DNA of 20,447 nt from Lachnospiraceae bacterium (GTDB lineage: Bacteria > Bacillota > Clostridia > Lachnospirales > Lachnospiraceae). The notes under the pieces were generated by a model. The model did no database searches. It had not been told where the DNA came from and saw only the letters and a program-made list of their open reading frames with translations. Every line of letters begins with the position of its first letter. The stretch's first letter is position 1. Made by a program: the position numbers and the translations under genes. Below, piece by piece: positions 7,121 through 14,031 of this stretch. The DNA lies in NCBI GenBank assembly GCA_900769115.1, contig CAAGFJ010000082.1:1-20447 (forward strand), given 5' to 3'.

Positions 7121-7194
7121 CGGGGCGTGGCTCAGCTTGGTAGAGCGCTTGGTTCGGGACTAAGAGGTCGTGGGTTCGAATCCCGTCGCCCCGA
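7121..7194 (+). tRNA. tRNA-Pro (anticodon CGG)
   Basis: The full cloverleaf can be folded by eye. The acceptor stem pairs CGGGGCG (7121-7127) with CGCCCCG (7187-7193), with discriminator A at 7194. The anticodon stem pairs CTTGG with CTAAG around a seven-base loop TTCGGGA, giving anticodon CGG (7155-7157) followed by G37. The T loop is GTTCGAATC. C1-G72 fits bacterial proline tRNAs. The 3' CCA is not encoded and must be added enzymatically. It reads Pro CCG codons and stands alone, with its own promoter and terminator. Confidence 0.97.
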
Positions 7195-7207
7195 TTATAC
7201 AGATTTC

Positions 7208-7241
7208 AAAAGAGATTGCAGTAATACTGTAATCTCTTTTT
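7208..7241 (+). terminator. Terminator of tRNA-Pro
   Basis: A 14-bp stem with one G-U pair (7208-7221 with 7227-7240), loop TAATA, and a T run at its 3' end, 14 bases after the tRNA. Confidence 0.85.
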
Positions 7242-7284
7242 GTTAGTTGCCTTGCTTTATATGACAAACTTTCCTATAACACAA

Positions 7285-7316
7285 AGAAGCTGCCGTATCT
7301 ACATACGACAGCTTCT
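7285..7316 (-). terminator. Terminator of the fructose-bisphosphate aldolase gene
   Basis: Arms 7285-7298 and 7303-7316 form a 14-bp stem around CTAC. On the minus strand it follows the aldolase stop by about 36 bases and is followed by a modest T-rich stretch (TTTGTGTT). Confidence 0.7.
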
Positions 7317-7352
7317 GATAAGATCTATTATATCCAATTAATTGGATGATTC

Positions 7353-8216
7353 TCAGGCTTTACCAACAGATCCGAATAATTCCATCTTCTCTTTAACAGT
7401 AGCCTTAATTGCTTCAGCACCTGGAGCTAATAACTTACGAGGATCAAATCCCTTACCTTCTAAGTCCTTACCTGCCTCAATGTACTTACGTGTAGCTTCC
7501 TGGAAAGATAACTGACACTCTGTATTAACGTTGATCTTAGAAACACCAAGCTCGATTGCTTTCTTGATCATATCTGCAGGGATACCTGTACCACCGTGTA
7601 ATACTAATGGCATCTCACCAGTCTTAGCCTGGATTGCATCTAATGTCTCAAAGCTTAATCCCTGCCAGTTTGCCGGATACTTACCATGAATATTACCGAT
7701 ACCGGCAGCTAACATATCTACGCCAAGATCTGCGATTGTCTTACACTCTTCCGGATCAGCACACTCACCCATACCAACAACGCCATCTTCTTCTCCACCG
7801 ATAGAACCAACTTCACACTCGATAGAAAGACCTAAATTATGAGCTACATTCACTAACTCTGTAGACTTAGCAAGATTCTCCTCGAATGGATAATGAGATC
7901 CATCAAACATGATAGAAGTAAATCCAGCCTTAATACACTTATAACATCCTTCATAAGTACCATGATCTAAGTGAAGTGCTACAGGAACTGTGATTCCCAG
8001 TTCTTCGTCCATAGCCTTAACCATAGCTGCAACAGTCTTGAAACCTGTCATATACTTACCAGCACCCTCAGATACACCTAAGATAACCGGGCTCTTTAAC
8101 TCCTCTGCAGTTAAAAGAATAGACTTTGTCCACTCAAGATTGTTGATGTTGAACTGACCAACTGCATAATGACCAGCTTTGGCCTTCTTTAACATTTCTG
8201 TTGCTGAAACTAACAT
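7353..8216 (-). CDS. fba: Class II fructose-1,6-bisphosphate aldolase
   Basis: A 287-residue zinc-dependent aldolase of glycolysis/gluconeogenesis, interconverting fructose-1,6-bisphosphate with glyceraldehyde-3-phosphate and DHAP in the cytoplasm. Visible hallmarks are HLDHG with catalytic Asp84 and zinc ligand His85, ECEVGSIGGEEDG (133-145), the zinc ligand His177 in GNIHGKYP, His207 in LHGGTG, and the phosphate-binding INVNTE. Length is normal for the short FbaA/YdjI-type class II enzymes. Start ATG with GGAGG about eight bases upstream. It lies downstream of the HTH-Ugd gene, 133 bases apart, but probably has its own promoter. A tagatose-bisphosphate aldolase specificity cannot be excluded, but nothing nearby supports it. 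Confidence 0.95.
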   Translation of the reverse strand: MLVSATEMLKKAKAGHYAVGQFNINNLEWTKSILLTAEELKSPVILGVSEGAGKYMTGFKTVAAMVKAMDEELGITVPVALHLDHGTYEGCYKCIKAGFTSIMFDGSHYPFEENLAKSTELVNVAHNLGLSIECEVGSIGGEEDGVVGMGECADPEECKTIADLGVDMLAAGIGNIHGKYPANWQGLSFETLDAIQAKTGEMPLVLHGGTGIPADMIKKAIELGVSKINVNTECQLSFQEATRKYIEAGKDLEGKGFDPRKLLAPGAEAIKATVKEKMELFGSVGKA

Positions 8217-8232
8217 GAATCATTCCTCCATT

Positions 8233-8312
8233 TGTTATAAATATTACAGGTGAAATTATATGCGCACCTGCACACCTAAGCTGATTATACCCTAACTCTT
8301 CCAAAAAATAAA
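8233..8312 (-). promoter_or_regulatory. fba leader: promoter, hairpin and operator-like half sites
   Basis: On the minus strand a perfect -10 TATAAT (plus 8284-8289) has a poor -35 (TTTATT, plus 8307-8312) at 17 bp. A second TATAAT (plus 8255-8260) sits in the loop of a CAGGTG/CACCTG hairpin (8247-8252 and 8265-8270). TGTTAT-N4-ATTACA at 8233-8248 resembles the palindromes ahead of the HTH-Ugd gene but with shorter spacing and one mismatch. Confidence 0.35.
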
Positions 8313-8349
8313 GTATAATTTTCCTCACTTACGTTATGTTCAAATGACA

Positions 8350-9846
8350 TTAATCTCTCTGGAAAAGGTCACGTGTATAAACCTTATCCCTCACAGAGTC
8401 TAATTTGTCGCTGTACCGGTTTGCAATGATTGCATTACTCTGTTCTTTGAAAGCTTCCAGATCATTTACTACCTTTGAGCCAAAAAATGTACTGCCATCC
8501 TCAAGCGTTGGTTCATATATGATCACCTTAGCGCCCTTTGCCTTGATACGTTTCATAACTCCCTGAATCGATGACTGACGGAAGTTATCGGAATTCGACT
8601 TCATAGTCAGACGATAGACCCCGATTGTCACATCCTTCTCTGCAGTCGGATCATATGTGTTGCTTGTTCCATCTGCACCGCTGTAAGAATAATATCCTGC
8701 AATATCCAATACACGGTCTGCAATGAAATCCTTTCTGGTACGGTTACTCTCTACGATTGCCTCGATCAGATTCTCCGGTACATCCTTATAGTTTGCTAAT
8801 AACTGTTTCGTATCCTTCGGCAGGCAATATCCACCATATCCAAAGGATGGATTGTTATAGTGGGAACCAATTCGTGGATCTAAGCAGATACCATCAATGA
8901 TCTGTTTGGTATTCAGTCCTTTAGACTCTGCATATGTATCTAACTCATTAAAGTAAGATACCCGAAGTGCTAAATAGGTGTTAGCAAACAGCTTGACCGC
9001 TTCCGCTTCGGTAAATCCCATAAACAGGGTATCGATATTTTTCTTGATTGCTCCCTCCTGTAACAAAGCGGCAAACTTCCTGGCAGCATTCACAAGACGT
9101 TCATTTTCAAGATCTGTACCAACAATAATCCGGGATGGATAGAGATTGTCATATAATGCCTTGGACTCCCGCAGGAACTCCGGACTGAAAATGATATTAT
9201 CGGTATGGAACTTCTCACGCACAGACTTGGTATATCCTACCGGAATCGTAGATTTGATCACCATAATTGCATCCGGATTGACAGACATAACCAGCTCAAT
9301 TACTGCCTCTACTGCACTCGTATCAAAATAATTCTTCTGGGAGTCATAATTGGTCGGAGCTGCGATCACAACGTAATCCGCATTCTTATATGCAGCTGCA
9401 CCATCCGTGGTTGCAGTCAGATCCAGATCTTTCTCTGCAAGATATTTCTCAATATAATCATCCTGAATCGGAGAAATCTTATGGTTGATCTTCTCAACCT
9501 TCTCCGGAATGATATCTACTGCGGTAACGTGATTGTGCTGTGATAATAAAGTTGCAATCGATAATCCAACATATCCGGTTCCGGCAATTGCAATGTTCAA
9601 TGGTGAAACCTTATCAAGATTCTTCCCATTGCCATTCTCTATAAATACTTCTGCCGGATCAAACTGCAATACCTGGGATAATGCAGCTAACTGCTGCAAA
9701 GACGGAACATACTCGCCTGATTCAATGTGACTGATCATGGTGCGGTTAATTCCAGTTGCGTCAGCTAACTGCTGCTGTGACATATTGAGACGCTTTCTGG
9801 CATCTGCAACTAATTCGCTGATCTTAGAAAATGATACTTCTTTCAT
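8350..9846 (-). CDS. XRE-type HTH domain fused to UDP-glucose 6-dehydrogenase
   Basis: A 498-residue fusion. Residues 10-70 are an XRE/Cro-family helix-turn-helix (SQQQLADATGINRTMISHIE, then PSLQQLAALSQVL). Residues 83-498 are a complete UDP-glucose dehydrogenase of the short E. coli Ugd type: NAD-binding GTGYVG (89-94), catalytic Lys285 in EAVKLFANTY, and catalytic Cys341 in GYGGYCLPKDTKQLLANY. It oxidises UDP-glucose to UDP-glucuronate for surface polysaccharide. Free-standing Ugd enzymes start near residue 80, so the HTH is an addition. Two near-identical 17-bp palindromes upstream suggest that the enzyme senses substrate or cofactor and controls its own gene. The frame is continuous, and a start at Met1 is supported by GAGG at eight bases. 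The nucleotidyltransferase gene two genes upstream fits the same pathway. Confidence 0.92.
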   Translation of the reverse strand: MKEVSFSKISELVADARKRLNMSQQQLADATGINRTMISHIESGEYVPSLQQLAALSQVLQFDPAEVFIENGNGKNLDKVSPLNIAIAGTGYVGLSIATLLSQHNHVTAVDIIPEKVEKINHKISPIQDDYIEKYLAEKDLDLTATTDGAAAYKNADYVVIAAPTNYDSQKNYFDTSAVEAVIELVMSVNPDAIMVIKSTIPVGYTKSVREKFHTDNIIFSPEFLRESKALYDNLYPSRIIVGTDLENERLVNAARKFAALLQEGAIKKNIDTLFMGFTEAEAVKLFANTYLALRVSYFNELDTYAESKGLNTKQIIDGICLDPRIGSHYNNPSFGYGGYCLPKDTKQLLANYKDVPENLIEAIVESNRTRKDFIADRVLDIAGYYSYSGADGTSNTYDPTAEKDVTIGVYRLTMKSNSDNFRQSSIQGVMKRIKAKGAKVIIYEPTLEDGSTFFGSKVVNDLEAFKEQSNAIIANRYSDKLDSVRDKVYTRDLFQRD

Positions 9847-9871
9847 CCTTTTTACCTCAATTCCAATTTGT

Positions 9872-9888
9872 TGTTATCAAATATAACA
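9872..9888. promoter_or_regulatory. 17-bp palindromic operator, copy 1 (HTH-Ugd)
   Basis: TGTTATCAAATATAACA: 7-bp arms around AAA with a single mismatch. It lies about 25 bases upstream of the HTH-Ugd start codon, downstream of the predicted transcription start. Nearly identical to the copy at 9968-9984 (16 of 17 bases). Confidence 0.65.
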
Positions 9889-9912
9889 AATAGTAACAAG
9901 TTTCTGATGAAA

Positions 9913-9941
9913 TCATTCTAACACCTTACGAAAAATAAAGC
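9913..9941 (-). promoter_or_regulatory. Promoter of the HTH-Ugd gene
   Basis: On the minus strand TTGCTT and TAGAAT with 17-bp spacing, located between the two palindromes (9872-9888 and 9968-9984). Its position suits repression by a bound pair of HTH dimers. The -10 is good and the -35 partial. Confidence 0.5.
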
Positions 9942-9967
9942 AACAGTTATTATGTGCGAAGATGTAA

Positions 9968-9984
9968 TGTTATAAAATATAACA
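9968..9984. promoter_or_regulatory. 17-bp palindromic operator, copy 2 (HTH-Ugd)
   Basis: TGTTATAAAATATAACA is a perfect inverted repeat (7-bp arms, AAA centre), 96 bp centre to centre from copy 1 and upstream of the promoter between them. Paired sites nine or so helical turns apart would allow looping. Confidence 0.65.
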
Positions 9985-9988
9985 AAAT

Positions 9989-10028
9989 AGCAGTGTCAAC
10001 TATGCTAAAAAGCACAATTAACACTGCT
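9989..10028 (-). terminator. Terminator of the VanZ-like gene
   Basis: Arms 9989-10006 and 10011-10028 give an 18-bp stem with several G-U pairs on the minus strand and a four-base loop. An AT-rich tail (ATTTTGTTAT) that runs into palindrome copy 2 follows. The stem starts close after the VanZ-like stop codon. Confidence 0.75.
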
Positions 10029-10032
10029 CTGT

Positions 10033-10524
10033 TTATTCCGATATATCTTTTTGTTTTCGAACCAATGCCGCAACCCCTGCATTAATTACAAAACCAATTG
10101 CAAAGCCTGCCAGATTCAGCATCATTTCACCAATATCACAATGTCTTCCCGGTATTTCCATCTGCACTTTTCCGACTTCTGCCCACACGGCCAGTCCAAT
10201 ACCGGAAAGTACAAAGAACACCCACCAGACCAAGTGTGTATCCCGGTCACAGCCTAATGCAAACGCTCCAAACATACCATAGACAAAAAATGTCACTGCA
10301 TGTGCCAGCACACGAAACCGATGATCCCACAGCATAATAAGGTTCCAGTCATTGGTATCCACCCGTAACAACCGTAACACACGAATTGTAAAATCCTGGC
10401 TGGTTGCCGCTGTATCCGTGCCATTTTGAAAGGAGAGAAACAGGATCACTCCCCCCCAGATCAACAAAATGATTGTAAATATATATCGTTTTTTCCATCT
10501 GAACCCCTGTGTCTTTTGATTCAA
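10033..10524 (-). CDS. VanZ-like membrane protein
   Basis: A small membrane protein of the VanZ family, about 163 residues. It has an N-terminal transmembrane segment (YIFTIILLIWGGVILFLSF), two or three further hydrophobic segments, and the family's conserved block where an acidic/Gln pair precedes PGR and a D-x-x-x-x-x-x-N-x-x-G pattern (EVGKVQMEIPGR, then DIGEMMLNLAG). VanZ proteins affect glycopeptide resistance in some bacteria, but most family members have no known biochemical role. I prefer the TTG start at 10524, ten bases after GGGAGG; the frame stays open to GTG 10557, which lacks a ribosome binding site. It lies between the nucleotidyltransferase and HTH-Ugd genes, separated from both by terminators. 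Confidence 0.82.
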   Translation of the reverse strand: MNQKTQGFRWKKRYIFTIILLIWGGVILFLSFQNGTDTAATSQDFTIRVLRLLRVDTNDWNLIMLWDHRFRVLAHAVTFFVYGMFGAFALGCDRDTHLVWWVFFVLSGIGLAVWAEVGKVQMEIPGRHCDIGEMMLNLAGFAIGFVINAGVAALVRKQKDISE

Positions 10525-10573
10525 TGTTGTACATCCTCCCTGTCCTTCTCCATTCACACTCTGGCATGTAAAA

Positions 10574-10612
10574 CACCGGGAACAAATCCAGATATGGCAT
10601 TCATTCCCGGTG
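10574..10612 (-). terminator. Terminator of the nucleotidyltransferase gene
   Basis: CACCGGGAA (10574-10582) pairs with TTCCCGGTG (10604-10612). On the minus strand the stem ends in a TTTTAC tail, about 20 bases after the stop codon. Readthrough may feed the VanZ-like gene, which has no clear promoter of its own. Confidence 0.8.
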
Positions 10613-10632
10613 CTTTCCTGTTCAGTCCATAT

Positions 10633-11550
10633 TTATGCCCATAATGCAGCCGGATATACACCTGCAGTAATCATCTCACGGAATCCTTCCTGTGCTAAAG
10701 CGGTATCCTCCTGATAGGTAATTCCAATCCACTTGTCATTCGTCTCCCGCACTTCCACTTCTACCTGATTCTTGTGCAGCAGATCTCCCACACGAATCGG
10801 GATCAGATATTCCTTCTTAAGAGGATCTTTACTGTCGTCCTGTAAGAATTCCACAAATCCATCCTCTAACACCCGGAACAGCTCCGGTCCCGCCGCCCAC
10901 ATATTCATAGACACATGGGATTCCGGTGTGATCCACTTCATTACTTCCTCGTTGTCGCACTGTACCGTATTATCCTTGTTCACTGCAATCCCAGTTGTCT
11001 CAACAACCTCTTTCAGCATCTGCTGCTCATCCACCATGCAGACACCTCTTGTAACCGTTCCATTCTCGCTTACGGTATTCTTCAAAATGAATCCTGCCAT
11101 CGCCATCTGTAACACACCCGAACCGGAATGGTCTTCTAATAAGAAATCATGCAGCTTATGAAATGCTTCCTTACCATAATAGTCGTCTGCATTGATAATA
11201 ACAAATGGCTCATGCACGACATCCTTACAGCACAACACCGCCTGTCCGGTACCCCAAGGCTTTGTTCTACCCTCCGGTACAGCAAACCCATCCGGCAACT
11301 GATCCAATGACTGGTACACATATTCCACTTCAATCTCTTTGGCAATCCGGTTACCGATTACCTCTTTGAATTCTTCCTCAATATCCTTACGGATTACAAA
11401 TACCACTTTGTCAAAACCTGCTTCCTTCGCATCGTAAATGGAGTAATCCATAATAATCTCTCCGCCCTCCGACATCTTTGCAAGCTGTTTGATTCCTGTT
11501 CCAAAACGCGAGCCGATTCCGGCCGCCATAATAATTAATGTTGTCTTCAC
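10633..11550 (-). CDS. NDP-sugar nucleotidyltransferase family protein
   Basis: A 305-residue protein of the nucleotidyltransferase (GT-A-like NTP_transferase) superfamily. The N-terminal LIIMAAGIGSRFGTGIKQL (5-23) is the nucleotide-binding G-x-G-x-R...K loop. PWGTGQAVL (98-106) and NADDYYG (120-126, metal-binding Asp) follow, as in glucose-1-phosphate nucleotidyltransferases. It probably activates a sugar-1-phosphate or similar group with an NTP. Closeness to a UDP-glucose dehydrogenase makes a role in nucleotide-sugar supply plausible, but the sugar and nucleotide are not readable from sequence, and it is not a typical GalU. Start GTG 11550 with AGGAGG at seven bases. A good promoter lies at 11707-11735. 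Confidence 0.82.
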   Translation of the reverse strand: MKTTLIIMAAGIGSRFGTGIKQLAKMSEGGEIIMDYSIYDAKEAGFDKVVFVIRKDIEEEFKEVIGNRIAKEIEVEYVYQSLDQLPDGFAVPEGRTKPWGTGQAVLCCKDVVHEPFVIINADDYYGKEAFHKLHDFLLEDHSGSGVLQMAMAGFILKNTVSENGTVTRGVCMVDEQQMLKEVVETTGIAVNKDNTVQCDNEEVMKWITPESHVSMNMWAAGPELFRVLEDGFVEFLQDDSKDPLKKEYLIPIRVGDLLHKNQVEVEVRETNDKWIGITYQEDTALAQEGFREMITAGVYPAALWA

Positions 11551-11679
11551 TCTGCATCCTCCTAATTGTATCTCTGTCTGTATTCCTGTGTTATAATGAG
11601 TATCTCCTGTACTCTTCTGATATGTTCCTGTATAAAGTAATCCGTCGTAAGCTTTTGCATAGGCATATCACCTATCTGT

Positions 11680-11735
11680 AACTTACCTATAAAAATGTGC
11701 TTTATCATTATAACAAAAAGCATAGTAATATTCAA
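11680..11735 (-). promoter_or_regulatory. Promoter and GGTAAGTT motif of the nucleotidyltransferase gene
   Basis: On the minus strand TTGAAT (plus 11730-11735)-N17-TATAAT (plus 11707-11712) overlaps the terminator of the upstream LRR gene. About 13 bases past the expected start lies TTTATAGGTAAGTT (plus 11680-11693). The same 14-mer occurs at the LRR gene promoter (13936-13949). The leader to the GTG start is roughly 150 bases and includes a small ATAGG/CCTAT hairpin. No known riboswitch is recognised. Confidence 0.55.
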
Positions 11736-11745
11736 CTATGCTTTT
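11716..11745 (-). terminator. Terminator of the LRR protein gene
   Basis: AAAAGCATAGT (11716-11726) and ACTATGCTTTT (11735-11745) form an 11-bp stem with an 8-base loop. On the minus strand it is followed by TTTTTG-type sequence, about 55 bases after the stop codon of the LRR gene. It shares bases with the promoter of the next gene. Confidence 0.8.
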
Positions 11746-11799
11746 CGTAGACATTTTCTGTCATTTCATATACTTTGTTGGTAGAAATGGACAAGATTA

Positions 11800-13890
11800 T
11801 TATTCACCTGTCACCTTCGTACCCGGTTGTACCGTCATATCATAAATATAATAGGTAGACGGATCTACATCTTTGTTCCGGTCAATCTGCATTGCCTTCA
11901 CCTGTTCCCTTGTCAACGTGCAGGCCTTTTTATATGTTGCATCATCCACCTGCTTATAATTATATCCAGTATTATTTTTCTCCTGATATCGTGTAGACTG
12001 GTAAACATCTGCGATCCAGGTATCACTGTCCTTGTCATAACGGTAACGGGTAAAGCCACTCCACACACCGGTCTGTGCATTATATCTGGCTATTTTACCA
12101 ATTTCATTATATTGATAATAATATTTCACATTGTCTGTATCTTCCGGAAATGGGATCTTTACATCCTTCACAATAATATCTGATGTAGAGGCCCATTCAT
12201 CTGTAAAACTGGTTCCTTTCTCAAAAAACTCATGGGAATTGAAATATCTTCCATCATACCATGCATCGGAGAAGTAACCCGGATATGTCGAATTATCCTG
12301 CTTGTATAGGAAGGAATATCCAATACCTCCTCCACCAAAGATCGAATTGATCAACACTAACCGGACATAACTTCCCTCGGTTCCTACCGTGTCCGTTACC
12401 TGTTCCCAGGTTAATTCCGGCAGATCCTTTGGCTCCTCCGGCACACTCATCGCCCCATACTCACAGATTCGCTTACTTAGTTCCGTAAAAGAACGCACAT
12501 TAGCAGCATCCGCCGCACTGCCATCAAATGTATAACGGTACCGGATCAGATCTGCTGTAATCGCCTGTCCGCCACCGTTACCAGCACCGCCGTAGCTCTT
12601 CGTTTCTCCATTATACGTTACGTCCACTAACCAGTGAAGGGAACTGTTCCACTTCACGCTGGCAGAAGAATCCAGTTTCTTTGCCACAGATGCCATAACT
12701 GACGGAAAGCCAATTGAATCTGCAATAAACGGATACATATAGCTGGTAAGCAATGCCTGACTGTCTGTCCGATAATATGGATCCTGAATATAGAAGGTCT
12801 GATCCACATGTGGCGAAGTAGACAATCCATAATACGGCGACGTTGTACTCTTATGAAGTGTCCCCTGGATATACGCTCCACTGTAAAGACATATACTGTT
12901 AAATCCATTTTCTACTGCATTCATTTTCTCAAAAAATGCCATATTCGGGTTGGTATATTCATCAATCAGATAGTCTGCAACCGATTTGAATGCCGGAAGC
13001 GTCAATACCTGATTCGTATTCTCCATCTTTCTGCCATCGCGAACCTGCAGACGGATCTGCCCACCATCCGTAGATGAACCGTAGAATATATAACCTTCCT
13101 TAACACGCAGCGTCTTGTCATCCGTATAATCGACATCTGCAAACTTCTTCGAACATACCTGAATCGTTGCCGTTCCGGATTCTGTCATCTTCGTACTCTC
13201 ATCTACAAAATCAAAGCTTTTCGGATCCGGATTGTCCGTCTTGACATAGAACATGTAACAGATTCCATCCGTCATCGGGGAGATGGAATAGCTGTACTTT
13301 CCCTCTTTGACTGTGTTATCCCTGTTATCTTCCTCTTTGTCTTTCTCCTCCTCTAAGCTTTCCAAGCTCTTGGGAGTAATCTTCATCGTCTTTTTCCAGC
13401 CGGTTCGTTTCTTGCGTATCAGTTTGCTATATGCTTTGTATTTTTGCTTTGGTACATAAAAGATTGCCTTTTTCGAGATTCCTTTCCATGCCTGGCTGCC
13501 AATCTTGTTCATCTTCACAGAGACAATCGTAATATTCCGTAATTTCTTGTCTCCATAAAATGCATTTGCCGAGATTGTCCGGATATTACTGCCGAGAATA
13601 ACAGTCTGCAGCTTTGTGCGTTTCCGGAATGCATTCTTTGAAACACCAGTCACCTTGTAGACTTTCCCTTTGATCTTCACCTCATCTGCAACTACCACTT
13701 TCTTCACATTCTTTGCAGATTTGACGACCACTGCCGTCTTCTTTTTCTGATTCGCCACCTTATAAGTAATGCCTGCAACCTTCGCCGTCTTCGATGCTGC
13801 ATCTGTCCGGATGGTTCCCCATGACACCGACAACATAATTCCCATAAGCACCATCATCATACATCTTTTCTTTCCTGTGCTAATCCTCAT
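11800..13890 (-). CDS. Secreted leucine-rich-repeat (BspA-like) surface protein
   Basis: A 696-residue predicted exported protein. Residues 1-33 are a signal peptide (basic start, hydrophobic core, cleavage near TDAAS). Residues about 34-172 are lysine-rich and carry BspA-type LRR_5 repeats (VTGVSKNAFRKRTKLQTVIL, then ISANAFYGDKKLRNITI), ending in the FYVPKQKYKAYSKLIRK cap common in Lachnospiraceae LRR proteins. An acidic linker (175-195, EEEKDKEEDNRD) follows. Residues 200-696 are a large region I do not recognise; the HWLVDVTYNGETKSYGG stretch loosely recalls the His-Asp end of transglutaminase-like domains, but no matching Cys is evident. There is no LPxTG or lipobox. It probably acts at the cell surface. 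Start ATG 13890, preceded by GGGAGG. The gene has a good promoter at 13951-13979. Confidence 0.85.
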   Translation of the reverse strand: MRISTGKKRCMMMVLMGIMLSVSWGTIRTDAASKTAKVAGITYKVANQKKKTAVVVKSAKNVKKVVVADEVKIKGKVYKVTGVSKNAFRKRTKLQTVILGSNIRTISANAFYGDKKLRNITIVSVKMNKIGSQAWKGISKKAIFYVPKQKYKAYSKLIRKKRTGWKKTMKITPKSLESLEEEKDKEEDNRDNTVKEGKYSYSISPMTDGICYMFYVKTDNPDPKSFDFVDESTKMTESGTATIQVCSKKFADVDYTDDKTLRVKEGYIFYGSSTDGGQIRLQVRDGRKMENTNQVLTLPAFKSVADYLIDEYTNPNMAFFEKMNAVENGFNSICLYSGAYIQGTLHKSTTSPYYGLSTSPHVDQTFYIQDPYYRTDSQALLTSYMYPFIADSIGFPSVMASVAKKLDSSASVKWNSSLHWLVDVTYNGETKSYGGAGNGGGQAITADLIRYRYTFDGSAADAANVRSFTELSKRICEYGAMSVPEEPKDLPELTWEQVTDTVGTEGSYVRLVLINSIFGGGGIGYSFLYKQDNSTYPGYFSDAWYDGRYFNSHEFFEKGTSFTDEWASTSDIIVKDVKIPFPEDTDNVKYYYQYNEIGKIARYNAQTGVWSGFTRYRYDKDSDTWIADVYQSTRYQEKNNTGYNYKQVDDATYKKACTLTREQVKAMQIDRNKDVDPSTYYIYDMTVQPGTKVTGE

Positions 13891-13935
13891 ACCTGTATAC
13901 CTCCCTTTTACTTACTTTCTGCCTGTACTTCTGCA

Positions 13936-13979
13936 AACTTACCTATAAATATAATAACTTACCCGCCATGAATTTTCAA
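13936..13979 (-). promoter_or_regulatory. LRR gene promoter with GGTAAGTT direct repeats
   Basis: On the minus strand TTGAAA (plus 13974-13979)-N17-TATTAT (plus 13951-13956). Two GGTAAGTT direct repeats (plus 13936-13943 and 13956-13963), exactly 20 bp apart, flank the -10 box and the start point. This is the geometry expected for a repressor site that covers the promoter. Confidence 0.6.
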
Positions 13980-13998
13980 TCTGCTTATTCTTAATTAC

Positions 13999-14015
13999 AA
14001 AGCCGGTTTGGCTTT
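13999..14015 (-). terminator. Weak hairpin after the LysR gene
   Basis: AAAGCC and GGCTTT arms (13999-14004, 14010-14015) with a five-base loop, 17 bases past the LysR-family stop on the minus strand. The T run is poor (GTAATT), so termination would be inefficient. Confidence 0.35.
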
Positions 14016-14031
14016 CCAGAACATGCATACA

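Noticed and set aside
8290..8349. Terminator for the HTH-Ugd gene before fba
   Set aside because: An AAGT/ACTT hairpin with a T-rich tail exists, but the stem is too short to call, so readthrough into fba stays possible.
11560..11700. Possible c-di-GMP (GEMM) riboswitch in the nucleotidyltransferase leader
   Set aside because: A GCAAAAGC stretch and a small hairpin recall GEMM parts, but the GGCAAACC block and matching stems are missing.
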